The notes under the pieces were generated by a model that did no database searches, was not told the DNA's origin, and saw nothing but the letters and a program-made list of their open reading frames with translations. DNA of 60,626 bases from an uncultured Roseateles sp. GTDB taxonomy: Bacteria; Pseudomonadota; Gammaproteobacteria; Burkholderiales; Burkholderiaceae_C. Below, piece after piece: positions 1 through 8,224 of the stretch. The DNA lies in NCBI RefSeq assembly GCF_913777145.1, contig NZ_CAJYPS010000001.1, positions 118,320-178,945 of the forward strand, written 5' to 3'. Each line of letters begins with the position of its first letter. Positions within the stretch are counted from its first letter, which is position 1. Position numbers and translations under genes: made by a program.

Positions 1-466
1 CTACGACAAGATCCACCTGTTCGCGTTCGACAACGGCCGCGAGAGCTATGACGAGGGCCGCGTGCTGGAGGCCGGCGCCACGCCCACCGCCTTCGACGCC
101 GAGGGCCTGCGCGTGGGCCTGTCGGTCTGCTACGACCTGCGCTTCCCCGAGCTCTACCGCGGCTACGGCGCCGACCTGCTGGCCGTGCCCGCGGCCTTCA
201 CCTACACCACGGGCGAGAAGCACTGGGAGCTGCTGCTGCGCGCCCGCGCGGTGGAGAACCAGTGCTATGTGATCGCGCCGGCCCAGGGCGGCACGCATCC
301 CAACGGCCGCCGCACCTGGGGCCACAGCATGATCGTGGACCCCTGGGGCGAGGTGCTGGCGGTGCGGCCCGAGGGCGAGGGCGTGGTGCTGGCCGAGCTG
401 GACCCGGCCCGCCTGGGCCAGGTGCGCCAGCAGCTGCCGGCGCTGCGCCACCGCCGGCTCAGCTGA
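1..466 (+). CDS. Carbon-nitrogen hydrolase (nitrilase family), C-terminal part
   Basis: The gene enters from the left edge in frame 2, so its start is not visible, and it ends at TGA 464-466. The visible part begins with [11 protein letters not shown], which carries the nitrilase catalytic Lys context (K-x-H-L-F). It continues with [13 protein letters not shown], which carries the catalytic Cys and the R-F-P-E-L-Y-R signature. Later come [11 protein letters not shown] and the strand [14 protein letters not shown], both typical of the amidase/deaminated-glutathione amidase branch (Nit1/NitFhit-like). The family hydrolyses C-N bonds of amides in the cytosol. The substrate here cannot be told, but the RFPELYR form favours a deaminated glutathione (omega-amidase-like) amidase over a true nitrilase. 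Confidence 0.9.
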   Translation, partial: YDKIHLFAFDNGRESYDEGRVLEAGATPTAFDAEGLRVGLSVCYDLRFPELYRGYGADLLAVPAAFTYTTGEKHWELLLRARAVENQCYVIAPAQGGTHPNGRRTWGHSMIVDPWGEVLAVRPEGEGVVLAELDPARLGQVRQQLPALRHRRLS

Positions 467-529
467 CCCCGGGCTGTCGCCCGACGCGAGCACGCGGCCA
501 GACTTCTGGCACGGGCGAGGGCGGCTCTT

Positions 530-535
530 AGACTG
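530..535 (+). promoter_or_regulatory. Putative -10 box TAGACT upstream of the tricorn-like protease
   Basis: TTAGACT at 529-535 lies 29 nt before the ATG at 565 and is followed by a GC-rich discriminator (GGCCCG). The same kind of box (TAGAGT, TAGCCT) precedes several other genes here. No convincing -35 is seen. This is inference from recurrence and position only. Confidence 0.35.
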
Positions 536-564
536 GCCCGCTTTCAGCCCTCCCGTCACTGGCC

Positions 565-3500
565 ATGAAACACCGTCTCTCGGGCGCCGCGCTGGCGCTG
601 CTGCTGGCACTCCCCGTCCTGCAGGCCTCCGCGGCCCCTGCCCCCACTGCGCTGGGGCCGGTGACCCAGCCGCTGTGGCTGCGTCAGTCCGCGCTGTCGC
701 CCGACGGCCGCCAGCTGGCCTTCACCTTCCAGGGCAATCTGTTCGTGATGCCCGCCAGCGGCGGCGCCGCGCGGCTGCTGGTGTCCAACGGCCACCACAC
801 CAGCGCGCCGGTCTGGTCGCCCGACAGCCAGCTGCTGGCCTATGCGGCCGATGTCTACGGCAACAACGACGTGTTCGTGGTGTCGGCCAGCGGTGGCCCG
901 TCGCGGCGCCTGACCACGCACTCGGCGCCCGAGACCCCGATCGCGTTCACGCCGGACGGCCAGTCCGTGCTGTTCTCGGCCCAGCGCCAGGATGTGCGCA
1001 CCAGCCTGGCCTTCCCGTCACCGGCCATGGGCGAGCTCTACCAGGTCGGCATCGCCGGGGGCCGTCGCCCGACCCAGCTGTTCAGCGAGCCCGCGCTGGC
1101 CGGCGGCTTCAACAAGGCCGGCACCCAGCTGGTCTATGAAGACTGGAAGGGCTACGAGAACAACTTCCGCAAGCACCATGTGTCGCCGGTGGCGCACGAC
1201 CTGTGGCTGTGGGACGCCAAGACCGGCCAGCACCGCAAGCTCACCAGCAGCGGCGGCGAGAACCGCAACCCGGTGTGGTCGCCCGACGAGCAGTCCATCT
1301 ACTACCTCAGCGAGCGCAGCGGCTCCTTCAATGTCTGGAAGATGCCGCTGGCCAATCCGGCCGCGGCCCAGCAGATCACCCATTTCACCAAGAACCCGGT
1401 GCGCTTCCTGTCGGTGGCGACCAACGGCACGCTGTCCTACGGCTATGACGGCGAGCTCTACACCCAGGCCGGCGACGCGGCCCAGCCGCAGAAGCTCAGC
1501 GTCAGCATCGCGGCCGACGCGCTGCGCCCCAGCGTGGAGAACCTCAAGCTGTCCGACGGCGCGACCGACCTGGCCGTAAGCCCGGACGGCAGCGAGGTGG
1601 CGCTGGTGGTGCGGGGTCAGGTCTTCGTCGCGTCGGCCGAGTTCGGCAACACGCGCCGCATCACCGACGGCCCCGGCCAGAAACGCTCGGTGAGCTTCAG
1701 CCCCGACGGCCGCAAGCTGCTCTACGCCTGCGAGGACGGCGGCCAGTGGAGCCTGTGCGAGACCGCGCTGGCGGGCGACAAGAAGGCCGTGCCCAGCTTC
1801 TTCAACGCGCCGCGCGTGAGCACCAAGGTGCTGCTGAAGGACGCGCACCAGAACTTCCAGCCGCGCTACTCGCCGGACGGCAAGCAGGTGGCCTACCTGC
1901 AGGACCGCGCGGCCCTGCATGTGCTGGACATCGCCAGCGGCAAGACCCGCGAGGTGATGTCGGCCGAACACAGCTACTCGTATGAAGACGGCGACCAGTG
2001 GTTCGACTGGGCGCCCGACGGCAAGAGCCTGCTGGTGCAGTTCGTGGACCGCAACCGCTGGAGCGCCGAGGTGGGCGTGGTGCCGGCCGATGGCAGCGGC
2101 AAGCTGCTCAACCTCACCAACAGCGGCTACGAAGACCTGCACCCGCTGTTCGCGCGCCAGGGCCGCATGATGGTCTGGATGAGCGACCGCCAGGGCCTGC
2201 ACGGCAATGGCGGCGGCGCGCGCGGCGACGGCGACGTCTATGCGATGTACCTGACCCGCGAGGCCTTCGACCGCTCCCGCCTGGACAAGGCCGAGTTCGC
2301 GCAGCTGAAGAAGCGCGAGGAGCAGGACAAGAAGGACGGCGCCAAGGACGAGGACGGCGACGCGAAGAAGGATGCCAAGAAGGACGCCAAGGCCGACGGC
2401 AAGAAGAAGCCGGCCGAGGCCGAAGCGCCGGCGCCGGTGGTCATCGAGCAGGACGGGCTGGATCACCGCATCACCCGCCTGACCACGGCCTCGGCCGACA
2501 TCCGCGATTTCGCGGTGACGCCGGACGGCGAGCAGCTGTTCTACGTGGTCAAGGCCGAGAGCGGCTTCGAGCTGTGGCAGACCCGGCTGCGTGACAAGGA
2601 GGGCCGCCGCGTGGCGTCCCTGGGCGAGGGCCGCGGCGACGCGGTCGCGCTGTGGCTGGACGCCAAGGGTGCGAACGGCTTCGTGATGGCCGGCGGCCGG
2701 GTTCAGAAGTTCAAGGTGCCCGGTGACGAGGGCAAGGGCGACGTGAAGACCGAGCCGGTGCGCTTCAGCGCCGAGCTGCGCGTGGACCACGCGGCCGAGC
2801 GCGCGCAGATGTTCGACCACGCCTGGCGCCAGACCCAGGAAAAGCTGTACGTGAAGGACATGGGCGGCGTGGACTGGGCCTACTACCGCAAGGTCTATGA
2901 GCGCCAGCTGCCCTTCGTGGCCGATGGCGCGGACTTCGCCGAGCTGCTCAGCGAGATGCTGGGCGAGCTGAACGTGTCGCACACCGGCGGCAGCTACCGC
3001 AGCGCGCCGCGCGGCGACGCGACCGCGTCGCTGGGCCTGTTCTTCGACCCCGCCTACCAGGGCGAGGGCGCCAAGGTGACCGAGGTGATCGCCGGCGGCC
3101 CGCTGGACACCGCGGCCAACCGGGTCAAGCCCGGCATGCTGATCACGGCCATAGACGGCGAGCCCATCGCCGCCGGCGCGGAGTTCGACTCGCTGCTGAA
3201 CCAGAAGGCCGGCAAGCAGGTGGTGCTGGAGGTGCTGGACCCGGCCACGTCCCAGCGCTTCGAGCAGAGTGCCAAGGCCCAGGGCCTGGGCGCGGAGCGC
3301 GAGCAGCTCTACCGCCGCTGGGTGGAGCGTGAGCGCGCGATGGTGGACAAGCTCTCGGGCGGCCGCCTGGGCTATGTGCATGTGCGCGGCATGAACGACG
3401 CGAGCTACCGCCAGACCTTCTCCGACGCGCTGGGCCGCGCCAGCGGCAAGCAGGCGCTGATCGTGGACACCCGCTTCAACGGCGGCGGCAACCTGCACGA

Positions 3501-3909
3501 CGAGCTCGCGACGCTGCTGTCCGGCAAGCAATACCTGGAGTTCGTGCCGCGCGGCCAGAACCTGGGCTGGGAGCCCATAGGCAAGTGGACCAAGCCCTCG
3601 GCGGTGCTGATCAGCGAGAGCAACTACTCCGACGCCCACCTCTTCCCCTGGACCTACAAGCACCTGGGCATAGGCCAGCTGATCGGCATGCCGGTGGCGG
3701 GCACCGGCACCGCCGTGTGGTGGGAGACCATGCAGGACGGCGCCACGGTGTTCGGCATCCCGCAGGTGGGCTTCCGCGCGCACGACGGCCAGTACATGGA
3801 GCGCGCGCTGATCACGCCCGACGTGGTCGTGCCCAACGACAAGCGCCGCCTGGATGCGGGCGACGACCAGCAGCTCGAGGCGGCCGTGAAGTCGCTGCTC
3901 GCCAAGTGA
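565..3909 (+). CDS. Tricorn-like S41 serine peptidase with beta-propeller domains
   Basis: 1114 residues, near the size of archaeal tricorn protease. Residues 1-23 form a signal peptide ending ASA, so the protein is probably periplasmic. Repeated S-P-D-G-(R/K/E) blades (LSPDGRQLAF, WSPDSQLLAY, FSPDGRKLLY, YSPDGKQVAY) give two TolB/WD40-like propellers over about residues 35-720. A tricorn C1/PDZ region follows, then the S41 fold. Catalytic candidates are His806 (in NVSHTGG), Ser1022 (in SNYSDAHLFP) and Glu1079 (in YMERALITPD), matching the His/Ser/Glu arrangement known for tricorn. The family degrades oligopeptides. A Lys/Asp/Glu-rich low-complexity insert at about residues 585-630 breaks the second propeller. 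The gene stands alone; the next gene starts 52 bp downstream. Confidence 0.9.
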   Translation: MKHRLSGAALALLLALPVLQASAAPAPTALGPVTQPLWLRQSALSPDGRQLAFTFQGNLFVMPASGGAARLLVSNGHHTSAPVWSPDSQLLAYAADVYGNNDVFVVSASGGPSRRLTTHSAPETPIAFTPDGQSVLFSAQRQDVRTSLAFPSPAMGELYQVGIAGGRRPTQLFSEPALAGGFNKAGTQLVYEDWKGYENNFRKHHVSPVAHDLWLWDAKTGQHRKLTSSGGENRNPVWSPDEQSIYYLSERSGSFNVWKMPLANPAAAQQITHFTKNPVRFLSVATNGTLSYGYDGELYTQAGDAAQPQKLSVSIAADALRPSVENLKLSDGATDLAVSPDGSEVALVVRGQVFVASAEFGNTRRITDGPGQKRSVSFSPDGRKLLYACEDGGQWSLCETALAGDKKAVPSFFNAPRVSTKVLLKDAHQNFQPRYSPDGKQVAYLQDRAALHVLDIASGKTREVMSAEHSYSYEDGDQWFDWAPDGKSLLVQFVDRNRWSAEVGVVPADGSGKLLNLTNSGYEDLHPLFARQGRMMVWMSDRQGLHGNGGGARGDGDVYAMYLTREAFDRSRLDKAEFAQLKKREEQDKKDGAKDEDGDAKKDAKKDAKADGKKKPAEAEAPAPVVIEQDGLDHRITRLTTASADIRDFAVTPDGEQLFYVVKAESGFELWQTRLRDKEGRRVASLGEGRGDAVALWLDAKGANGFVMAGGRVQKFKVPGDEGKGDVKTEPVRFSAELRVDHAAERAQMFDHAWRQTQEKLYVKDMGGVDWAYYRKVYERQLPFVADGADFAELLSEMLGELNVSHTGGSYRSAPRGDATASLGLFFDPAYQGEGAKVTEVIAGGPLDTAANRVKPGMLITAIDGEPIAAGAEFDSLLNQKAGKQVVLEVLDPATSQRFEQSAKAQGLGAEREQLYRRWVERERAMVDKLSGGRLGYVHVRGMNDASYRQTFSDALGRASGKQALIVDTRFNGGGNLHDELATLLSGKQYLEFVPRGQNLGWEPIGKWTKPSAVLISESNYSDAHLFPWTYKHLGIGQLIGMPVAGTGTAVWWETMQDGATVFGIPQVGFRAHDGQYMERALITPDVVVPNDKRRLDAGDDQQLEAAVKSLLAK

Positions 3910-3961
3910 TGCGCGCGGCCGGCCGGGCGCGCCCCGGCCGGCCCTCGCCTGAGGATCTCCC

Positions 3962-5230
3962 ATGACTGCTCAAGCCCACGGCCGCACGACGGCCTGGCTG
4001 GTCGGCGCGCTGGTCGCCGCCGCGCTGTTCGGCAACTACTACGTCTACGACTCCATCGGCCCGGTGGCCGACGCGCTGCAGCAGCAGCGCGGCTTCAGCG
4101 ACACGCAGATCGGCCTGCTCAACGCGATCTACAACCTGCCCAATGTGGTGCTGATCCTGGTGGGCGGCATCCTGGTGGACCGCTTCGGCGCCGCGCGCAT
4201 GACGCTGTGGACCGCCGCCGTGTGCGCCGCCGGCGCCGCGCTGACCGCGTTCAGCCCCGGTTTCGAGGGCATGGCCGCGGGCCGGCTGCTGTTCGGCATA
4301 GGCGCCGAGACCTTCGCGATCGCGACGCTGGCCGCCATCGCCGACTACTTCGGCGGCCGCAGCCTGGCCTTCGCGATGGGCCTGTCGCTGGCCGTGGGCC
4401 GGCTGGGCTCCTATGGCGCGGACATGTCGCCGACCTGGTTCGCCAGCGCCTATGCGGCCGGCTGGCAGCCGCCGCTGGAGATCGCGGCCGCCATCGCCGC
4501 GACCTCGCTGGCCGCGTCGGCGCTGTACTGGTGGCTGGACCGCGGCCCACGCGCCGCACGCGCGCCCGCCGCGGCCACGGCCGAGCGCTTCCATCCGCGC
4601 GACCTGCTGCACTTCGGCCGCGCCTACTGGTATTTGCTGGCGCTGTGCGTGCTGTGGTACTCGGTGATCCTCGCGTTTCGCTCCACCTTCTCGATCAAGT
4701 ACTTCCAGCATGTGCATGGGCTGGATCTGGCGGCCGCCGGCGAGATGAACAGCTATGTGTTCCTGGCCGCGGTGTTCGCGACGCCGGCCTTTGGCTGGCT
4801 GTGCGACCGGGTCGGCCGCTACGCGCCCTTCCTGGCCTTCGGCGCGCTGCTGCTGCCGATCGCGCTGGCGGTGATGGCGCTGACCGACTGGAGCCTGTGG
4901 GTGTCCACCGCGCTGATAGGCGTGAGCTTCTCGCTGGTGCCCGCGGTGATGTGGCCGCTGACCAGCCGCCTGGTGGCGCCGCAGCGCTTCGGCTCGGCCA
5001 TAGGCCTGATGTGGGTGGTGCAGAACGCCGGCATAGGCGGCGCCAACCTGCTGGCCGGCTGGCTCAATGACCGCGCCAGCGCCAGCGCCCAGAACCCGGG
5101 CGGCTACGACGCGATGATGGCGCTGTTCGGCACCGCCAGCACGCTGGGCGCGGTCTGCGCGCTGCTGCTGTGGTGGAGCGCCGGCCGGCGCCACCAGGAG
5201 CAGGCCGCCAGCGCCCGCGCGGCGGCCTGA
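3962..5230 (+). CDS. MFS transporter
   Basis: 422 residues with about 12 hydrophobic segments separated by short basic loops, the usual Major Facilitator layout. The loop after the second helix reads GGILVDRFGAARMTLW, matching the MFS motif A (G-x-L-a-D-r-x-G-r). A central cytosolic linker rich in Ala/Arg (about residues 195-210) separates the two six-helix halves, and a second motif-A-like loop, GWLCDRVGRYAP, lies in the C-terminal half. The C-terminus ends in a short Arg/Ala tail. The substrate is unknown: it could carry sugars, organic acids or drugs. It is convergent with the lipoprotein gene, only 10 bp away. Confidence 0.88.
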   Translation: MTAQAHGRTTAWLVGALVAAALFGNYYVYDSIGPVADALQQQRGFSDTQIGLLNAIYNLPNVVLILVGGILVDRFGAARMTLWTAAVCAAGAALTAFSPGFEGMAAGRLLFGIGAETFAIATLAAIADYFGGRSLAFAMGLSLAVGRLGSYGADMSPTWFASAYAAGWQPPLEIAAAIAATSLAASALYWWLDRGPRAARAPAAATAERFHPRDLLHFGRAYWYLLALCVLWYSVILAFRSTFSIKYFQHVHGLDLAAAGEMNSYVFLAAVFATPAFGWLCDRVGRYAPFLAFGALLLPIALAVMALTDWSLWVSTALIGVSFSLVPAVMWPLTSRLVAPQRFGSAIGLMWVVQNAGIGGANLLAGWLNDRASASAQNPGGYDAMMALFGTASTLGAVCALLLWWSAGRRHQEQAASARAAA

Positions 5231-5240
5231 GGCAGCGGCT

Positions 5241-5834
5241 TCAGCCGCTGGCGCGCTCGGCCGGACCGGGCCGCAGCGCCAGCACCTCGCGCAGCATCAT
5301 CTGGATGTTGGTCTGCAACCCGCGTTCGTTGGCGATGCGCAGCCGCTCCGAGGGCGACAGCAGCGCCTCGGTGAAGCCGGCGTCGCTGACATTGCTGAGC
5401 AGGCGCTGGTAGATGATCTGGCCGGTGATGCGCTCGTACAGCGTGTAGCGCACGCTGATCGCGACCGACACGCCGACCACCGGCACCAGCGGCTGGTCCA
5501 GTTGCACCACCTCGGCCTGCAACTCGAAGCGCGAGGCCGGCTCGGGCGACTGCGGCTTCAGGCCCACGGTGTAGAGCGAATCCTCCAGCGCCTGCTGCAG
5601 CGCCCGCGCGCTGACCTTGGAGCCCCACCAGCGCGAAGTCTCCAGCCCGCCCTTGACCGGCGCGACCACCACCTGGCGCCGCAGCGCATCCGGCACCCAG
5701 GCGCGCATCTGCAGCACGTCGGGCTCGGCCAGCGCCATGGGCAGTGGCTGGGACGGCGCGCCGCAGCCGCCCAGCGCGCACAGCAGCGCGAGCAGGGGCA
5801 AGGCGGGCGTCAGGCGCGCGGACGGGGCAGTCAT
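5241..5834 (-). CDS. Outer-membrane lipoprotein of unknown function
   Basis: 197 residues if started at the ATG read from 5834, chosen because it gives a proper lipoprotein signal: MTAPSARL, a hydrophobic stretch, then lipobox LGGC with Cys24. Longer in-frame starts to 5900 only add a proline-rich tail. The mature part is alpha/beta without repeats and contains a segment like the ABC-type auxiliary lipoproteins (VSVAISVRYTLYERITGQ, with a short beta-meander). By overall look it could be an LptE/PqiC/YajG-like accessory lipoprotein, but no signature settles this. It shares the strand with the downstream-lying UbiH-type gene, from which it is separated by 73 bp, and may be co-transcribed with it. 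Confidence 0.72.
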   Translation of the reverse strand: MTAPSARLTPALPLLALLCALGGCGAPSQPLPMALAEPDVLQMRAWVPDALRRQVVVAPVKGGLETSRWWGSKVSARALQQALEDSLYTVGLKPQSPEPASRFELQAEVVQLDQPLVPVVGVSVAISVRYTLYERITGQIIYQRLLSNVSDAGFTEALLSPSERLRIANERGLQTNIQMMLREVLALRPGPAERASG

Positions 5835-5907
5835 GGGCGGGGATGCTAGGGCCGCCGGCGGCGGATCAAAGCCCGGAATTGCCGGCCCGTGACCGGCCAT
5901 TCAGGCC

Positions 5908-7089
5908 TCAGCCGCCGAACATCATGCGCCGCGCCAGCGCCGTCTTCAGCGGACCGGCACGCTCCAGGCCCGCCAGCGCCAGGCCGCGCAGGCCCGGCAG
6001 GCCCGGCCAGCGCCACGCGAAGCTGCGGGCCAGGAAGTCGGTGGCCGCGATCATGGGCCAGCGGTCGGGCGCGCGCTCGCGGTCCAGCCGCGCCAGCACC
6101 GCATCCAGGCCCAAGCCGCGCTCGGCCGCGTCCGCCAGGCCCTGCACCAGGGTCTGCACATCGCGCAGGCCCAGGTTCAGCCCCTGGCCGGCCACCGGAT
6201 GCAGGGTCTGGGCCGCATTGCCTATGCGCAGCGTGCGGCCCTGCACCAGGCGGGTCTCCACGTTCAGGCCCAGCGGGAAGCACTTCAGCGGCGAGATCGC
6301 CGTGAGCCGCCCCGCCACGTCGGGCAGCTGCTGCTGGATCACCACCAGGCGCTGCGCATCGCTCAGCGTGGCAATGTCGTCCTCGGCCTGCGGCATGCAC
6401 CACACCAGCGCCGCGCGCGGCCCCTGGTCGTCGGCCGGCAGCGGCAGCAGCGCCAGCGGGCCGTGGCGGGTGAAGCGCTCGATGGCCAGGCCCTGCAGGC
6501 CGGCACCGGCCAGGCGCAGCGTGCCCACCCAGGCGTTCTGGTGGTAGTCGTGCGTCAGCGACTTGCGCGCCTGCTCGGCGAACACGCCGCCCTCGGCCAC
6601 CACGGCCAGGTCGTAGCGCTCGGCCAGGTGGGCGTCGCCGCAATCCAGCTCCACGCCGTCGGCCTCGCTGCGTATTGCGTGCACCGGGGTCTCGAAGCGG
6701 GTGTAGAGGCGCTGCGGCTGCGCGGCCGCCAGCGCCAGCCAGCGCGCCTGCAGCGGCGCCACCAGCGCGCCATAGGGCAGCACCGCGCCCAGCTGGGGCA
6801 CGCCCAGCTCGCGGGCGCTCAGCGTGACGGCCGCGTCCACCGGCGTGGGCGGCGCCTGGCTCACATGCACCGTGCGTATCGCCTCGGCGGCCTGGGGCTG
6901 CCAGGCGCCCAGGCGCTGCAGCAGGCGCACGCTGCCCAGGTTGAGCGCCAGCGTGCGCGCGTCGCGGGCGATGTCGTGGGCCAGCGAGCGGCTGTCGAAC
7001 AGGTGGATCTCGAGCGCCCGCAGCCGCTCGGCGGCACACAGCGCAAGCGCCAGGCCCGCGGGCCCTGCGCCTATGACGGCAACTTTCAT
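5908..7089 (-). CDS. UbiH/UbiF/COQ6-family FAD-dependent monooxygenase
   Basis: 393 residues when started at the ATG read from 7089, so that the protein opens with [17 protein letters not shown], the FAD-binding GxGxxG. The second family motif appears as RDARTLALN. The ubiquinone hydroxylase signature [14 protein letters not shown] lies at about residue 280 and binds the FAD ribose/phosphate. This family hydroxylates the aromatic ring of ubiquinone precursors (UbiH, UbiF, UbiI) at the membrane periphery; which carbon this copy attacks cannot be told from sequence. It is divergent from the aldo/keto reductase gene with 115 bp between starts. Confidence 0.88.
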   Translation of the reverse strand: MKVAVIGAGPAGLALALCAAERLRALEIHLFDSRSLAHDIARDARTLALNLGSVRLLQRLGAWQPQAAEAIRTVHVSQAPPTPVDAAVTLSARELGVPQLGAVLPYGALVAPLQARWLALAAAQPQRLYTRFETPVHAIRSEADGVELDCGDAHLAERYDLAVVAEGGVFAEQARKSLTHDYHQNAWVGTLRLAGAGLQGLAIERFTRHGPLALLPLPADDQGPRAALVWCMPQAEDDIATLSDAQRLVVIQQQLPDVAGRLTAISPLKCFPLGLNVETRLVQGRTLRIGNAAQTLHPVAGQGLNLGLRDVQTLVQGLADAAERGLGLDAVLARLDRERAPDRWPMIAATDFLARSFAWRWPGLPGLRGLALAGLERAGPLKTALARRMMFGG

Positions 7090-7204
7090 GGCCGCAACGA
7101 TACCCGCCCGCGGGATCACCCCGGCCTCACACCCCGGTCGGTGGCCGGGTCATGCGCCGCGCATTAAGCTGCGCGGCTTCCGCTCACCCTCCCCCCGCCA
7201 CGCC

Positions 7205-8185
7205 ATGCAATACCGTCGTCTCGGCCGCTCCGGCCTCCAGGTTTCCGAGCTCTCGCTGGGCTCCTGGGTCACGTACCACAACCAGGTGGACACCAAGGCC
7301 GCCACCGAGATGCTGGCCGCCGCCTTCGACGCGGGCGTGAACTTCTTCGACAACGCCGAGGTCTACGCGATGGGCCAGAGCGAGGTCGTGATGGGCGCGG
7401 CCTTCAAGACGCTGGGCTGGAACCGGCTGGACTACATCGTGTCCACCAAGTTCTACTGGGGCCTGGCCCGCGAGGGCGTGACCGTGAACAAGAAGGACAC
7501 GCTGAACCGCAAGTACCTGATGCAGGCCATCGACGGTTCGCTGCGCCGCCTGCAGCTGGACTACGTGGACCTGGTCTACTGCCACCGCCCCGACCCGCAC
7601 ACGCCCATCGAGGAGACCGTCTGGGCCATGAGCGACATGATCCGCCAGGGCAAGGCCCTGTACTGGGGCACCAGCGAGTGGAGCGCCGCCGACATCCGCG
7701 CCGCCTGGGAGATCGCCGAGCGCCACCATCTGCACAAGCCGGTGATGGAACAGCCGCAGTACAACCTGTTCCACCGCCAGCGCGTGGAGCAGGAATACGC
7801 GCGCCTGTACGACGACATCGGCCTGGGCCTGACCACCTGGAGCCCGCTGGCCTCGGGCCTGCTGACCGGCAAGTACCGCGCCGGCATCCCGGCCGGCAGC
7901 CGCGGCGCCCTCGACAACATGGCCTGGATGCGCGAGCAGTTGCAGGACAAGGCCAAGAACGAGGCGGTGGCCCAGCTGGGCGAGATCGCCAAGGAACTGG
8001 GCTGCAGCACCGCCCAGCTGGCGCTGGCCTGGGCCAACCGCAACCCGCGCGTGTCCACGGTCATCCTGGGCGCCAGCCGGCTGGAGCAGCTGCAGGACAA
8101 CCTGGGCGCGCTGGCGGTGACGCCCAAGCTGACGCCCGAGGTGGTCGAGCGCATGGAACAGCTCACGCAAACCCTGGCCCGCTAG
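7205..8185 (+). CDS. Aldo/keto reductase, Kv-beta-like subfamily
   Basis: 326 residues, a full-length NADPH-dependent TIM-barrel reductase. The catalytic tetrad is visible: Asp and Tyr in [11 protein letters not shown], Lys in IVSTKFYWG and His in VYCHRPDP. The C-terminal coenzyme loop appears as [20 protein letters not shown]. The start [16 protein letters not shown] and the VYCHRPDP form are typical of the YghZ/Kv-beta-like (AKR6/AKR14) branch, which reduces aldehydes such as methylglyoxal. It has its own short upstream region, divergent from the UbiH-type gene. Confidence 0.92.
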   Translation: MQYRRLGRSGLQVSELSLGSWVTYHNQVDTKAATEMLAAAFDAGVNFFDNAEVYAMGQSEVVMGAAFKTLGWNRLDYIVSTKFYWGLAREGVTVNKKDTLNRKYLMQAIDGSLRRLQLDYVDLVYCHRPDPHTPIEETVWAMSDMIRQGKALYWGTSEWSAADIRAAWEIAERHHLHKPVMEQPQYNLFHRQRVEQEYARLYDDIGLGLTTWSPLASGLLTGKYRAGIPAGSRGALDNMAWMREQLQDKAKNEAVAQLGEIAKELGCSTAQLALAWANRNPRVSTVILGASRLEQLQDNLGALAVTPKLTPEVVERMEQLTQTLAR

Positions 8186-8210
8186 GCCTTATTCACCCAG
8201 TTCGTCGGGT

Positions 8211-8216
8211 TAGAGT
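8211..8216 (+). promoter_or_regulatory. Putative -10 box TAGAGT, probably giving a leaderless mRNA
   Basis: TAGAGT ends only 8 nt before the ATG at 8225. If it is the -10 box, transcription would begin at or within two bases of the start codon. The paralogous gene downstream has the same box at nearly the same distance. No clear Shine-Dalgarno lies in between (CCTCTCCC). The -35 region is weak. Confidence 0.4.
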
Positions 8217-8224
8217 CCTCTCCC

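Noticed and set aside
1018..3963. Very long open frame on the minus strand opposite the tricorn-like gene, and similar ones at 8210-11344, 14269-18054, 18067-20115 and 33185-36745
   Set aside because: They lie antisense to clear genes, are rich in His/Arg/Ala/Gly/Leu without any domain, and are expected in DNA of this GC content.
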